Assembly: GCA_023404705.1 (NCBI GenBank)
Contig: JAEYAU010000070.1
Coordinates: 1 to 17,240 of the forward strand
Reading direction: 5' to 3'
DNA from: Pseudomonadota bacterium
Lineage (GTDB): Bacteria; Pseudomonadota; Alphaproteobacteria; Rhizobiales; Xanthobacteraceae
Length of the DNA stretch: 17,240 nt
Part shown: piece by piece, positions 15,531-17,240 of the stretch
How the letters are laid out: every line of letters starts with the position of its first letter
How positions within the stretch are numbered: the first letter of the stretch is position 1
Notes under the pieces: model-generated
Databases searched by the model: none
What the model saw: the letters and a program-made list of their open reading frames with translations, nothing else
Told to the model about the DNA's origin: nothing
Position numbers and translations under genes: made by a program

Positions 15531-17217
15531 TGGAGCCTCCCGGCGTCGTGATGACGACCCGCGGCGCACGGCGTTCGGCGCGCTTCTTCAGGTGCAGGCA
15601 AACCGAGAGGTCGTGGTAGTTCGCCTGACATCTCAGGCAGTAGATGCACTCGTTGGGATTGATCTGCCCCAGCGGGTGGATCGACTGCACGGTGCAACGG
15701 CGCGCACAGACCTGGCATTCGGCGCCGCATTCGCGATAGCGCTTGAGCCACTCGAACATCCGCATGCGCGCCGGGATGGCCAGCGCCGCCCCCAGCGGGC
15801 AGAGATAGCGGCAGAAGAAGCGCTCGATGAAAAGCCCGGCGATCAGCAGCGCGACCGCATAGGCCACGAACGGAATGTCGCGCACGAATTTGAGCGTGAT
15901 CGAGGTCTTGAACGGCTCGATCTCGGCGAGCGCGAAGGCGCCCATCATGGAATTGAGCGAGATCGCCAGGATCGCGAGGAAGACCACGTATTTGATCATC
16001 CACAGCCGTTCGTGCAGGCCGAACGGCACCTGGATCTGTTTGATGCCGAGGCGCAGCGCCAGCTGGTTGAGGAGCTCCTGCAGCGCGCCGAACGGGCAGA
16101 GCCAGCCGCAGAACACGCCGCGTCCCCAGAACAGCAGGCTGACCGCAACGAAGCTCCAGAGGATGAAGGCGAGGGGATCGAGCAGGAAAAACTCCCAGCG
16201 GAAGCCCGAGAGCAGCGCGTGCACGAAGGTGAGCACGTTGACGACGGAGAGCTGCGCATTGGCCGTGAAGCCGATGAAGCCAAGGGTGAGCAGCAGGTAG
16301 CCGGTACGCAGCCGATAATAGAACCGTGTGCGCGCCGTCACCGCGTCCTGGAAGATCAGGATGGCGCCGAGCACCACGAGCATGCAGGCGAGCATGGCGA
16401 TCTCGTAGCGCCGCTTCCACCAGATCTCCTGCCAGAGCTCGCGCGCGGGCTCGCTCGCCTCGGTCTTGGCGGGCTCGCTCGCGGCTGGCTCCGCGGGACG
16501 GATCAGAAAGCTCTCGGGAATACGGTAGTCGAGCGAGACCACCGGCGTGCTCAGGCCGGAGGGTGCAAGGGTGAGGTCGAGCCGAAAGGGTGCGGTCGGA
16601 TCGAAGCCGGTCGTGCGCGCGACCTTGAACAGGCCGATCTCGCGCGGCTCGGGGGCGCCCGGTGCGCGCAAAGCCTCGACCAGAACGTGATCCGCGGCGC
16701 GCAAACGGATCGTCTTTGCGCCCTGCACGATCTCGATCCGCTCGAACACGCCGGAGCGGCGCCATTCGGTACCCTTGAACGAGTAAAGGCCGCGGGCCGC
16801 GATCAGCACGAGATCATCTTCAGGGCCGATGCGTGCGATCTCGCTCTCGTAGAGGCGCTGCCCCAATAGACTTTCGCCGATGGTGGGCGGTGTCGCGAGA
16901 GCGAGCCAAAGCTCGATGAAGGCCTTGTCCGGCTCGTCGTCGCGGGTGACGGCGAGCCGCGCATAGTCGCCGCGCGAAACGTAGAGCCGCTTGATCGCAC
17001 CTTCCTCTACGAGCGCCGGCCAGGAGGCGCGCCGCAAATTCTCGCGATCGAGCCGAGGCCCGGCGGATTGTGAGGGGGCCCGCGCGCGCAGCACGGCACG
17101 CGCCGAGCGCGTGATCGCGTCGCGAATGACCGTGCTGGTCACGGTCGCGCCGGCGACCGCGTGAGGCGCGCTGCCGGACTGGCCGGGCGCCGCCCCCAGG
17201 CCCGCGCACACCCCCAC
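15520..17217 (-). CDS. NosR/NirI-family flavin and iron-sulfur membrane protein, N-terminal part missing or interrupted
   Basis: A 565-residue open frame matching the C-terminal three quarters of NosR/NirI, membrane electron-transfer proteins tied to N2O or nitrite reduction. Near the start lies HAVAGATVTST, the end of an FMN-binding domain with a covalent flavin Thr (T27 from the GTG at 17217). A soluble beta-rich part follows (about 60-270). Then come at least five membrane segments (YEIAMLACMLVVLGAILIF first), two CxxxCP motifs (CGWLCP and CRYLCP) and two ferredoxin-like cysteine clusters (CGAECQVCARRC; CIYCLRC with a later C). In-frame TAG at 17221-17223 blocks extension toward the expected 80 or more earlier FMN-domain residues and signal peptide. 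The cause could be a nonsense mutation, a frameshift or an error near the edge. NosR and NirI cannot be told apart here; no nosZ is next to it in the window. Confidence 0.85.
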   Translation of the reverse strand: MGVCAGLGAAPGQSGSAPHAVAGATVTSTVIRDAITRSARAVLRARAPSQSAGPRLDRENLRRASWPALVEEGAIKRLYVSRGDYARLAVTRDDEPDKAFIELWLALATPPTIGESLLGQRLYESEIARIGPEDDLVLIAARGLYSFKGTEWRRSGVFERIEIVQGAKTIRLRAADHVLVEALRAPGAPEPREIGLFKVARTTGFDPTAPFRLDLTLAPSGLSTPVVSLDYRIPESFLIRPAEPAASEPAKTEASEPARELWQEIWWKRRYEIAMLACMLVVLGAILIFQDAVTARTRFYYRLRTGYLLLTLGFIGFTANAQLSVVNVLTFVHALLSGFRWEFFLLDPLAFILWSFVAVSLLFWGRGVFCGWLCPFGALQELLNQLALRLGIKQIQVPFGLHERLWMIKYVVFLAILAISLNSMMGAFALAEIEPFKTSITLKFVRDIPFVAYAVALLIAGLFIERFFCRYLCPLGAALAIPARMRMFEWLKRYRECGAECQVCARRCTVQSIHPLGQINPNECIYCLRCQANYHDLSVCLHLKKRAERRAPRVVITTPGGSNAV

Positions 17218-17240
17218 GTCCTAGCCCATGAACGCCGCCA

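Noticed and set aside
15430..16869. A 479-codon plus-strand frame opposite the NosR-like gene
   Set aside because: No recognisable domain; the minus strand carries clear membrane segments and cysteine motifs.

Overview
The window looks like a chromosomal segment of a GC-rich alphaproteobacterium of the order Hyphomicrobiales (Rhizobiales), probably near the Bradyrhizobium/Rhodopseudomonas/Xanthobacteraceae group. The evidence is the tRNA-Leu, tig, clpP, clpX, lon, hup order, ClpX and Lon sequences of the rhizobial type as I remember them, and a rhizobial-style palindromic intergenic repeat. Species-level placement cannot be made from the sequence alone.

Layout. Positions 2-556 (+) hold the C-terminal part of an NAD(P)HX dehydratase. 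It converges on a Tat-exported multicopper oxidase (580-1998, -). A tRNA-Leu(UAG) with its promoter opens a proteostasis block on the + strand: trigger factor (2361-3719), a 63-residue stand-alone ClpX-type zinc finger (3770-3961), clpP (3970-4605), a 375-bp structured gap, clpX (4981-6249), a 306-bp gap with a large nested inverted repeat, lon (6556-8991) with a clear intrinsic terminator, and HU (9100-9381). A composite palindromic repeat and tRNA-Val(UAC) follow.

Between tRNA-Val (9554-9629) and tRNA-Asp(GUC) (14025-14101) lies a minus-strand group. It holds a small exported protein of unknown function, an NAD salvage pair (nicotinamide phosphoribosyltransferase and a fused NMN adenylyltransferase/Nudix hydrolase), and a divergent HU-like protein. 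The NAD pair would turn nicotinamide into NMN and then NAD+, with the Nudix half hydrolysing a nucleoside-diphosphate metabolite such as ADP-ribose. Short perfect hairpins bury the Shine-Dalgarno regions of both NAD genes.

The right end (14526-17217, -) carries a NosR/NirI-type flavin and iron-sulfur membrane protein overlapping an ApbE/NosX-type FMN transferase, which would flavinylate it. The NosR-like frame is interrupted by an in-frame stop close to the window edge.

The most unusual item is the stand-alone ClpX zinc-binding domain encoded directly before clpP. Its position and conserved CxxC pairs suggest a role at the ClpXP adaptor-docking interface; this is inference. No CRISPR array, insertion sequence or prophage was seen.
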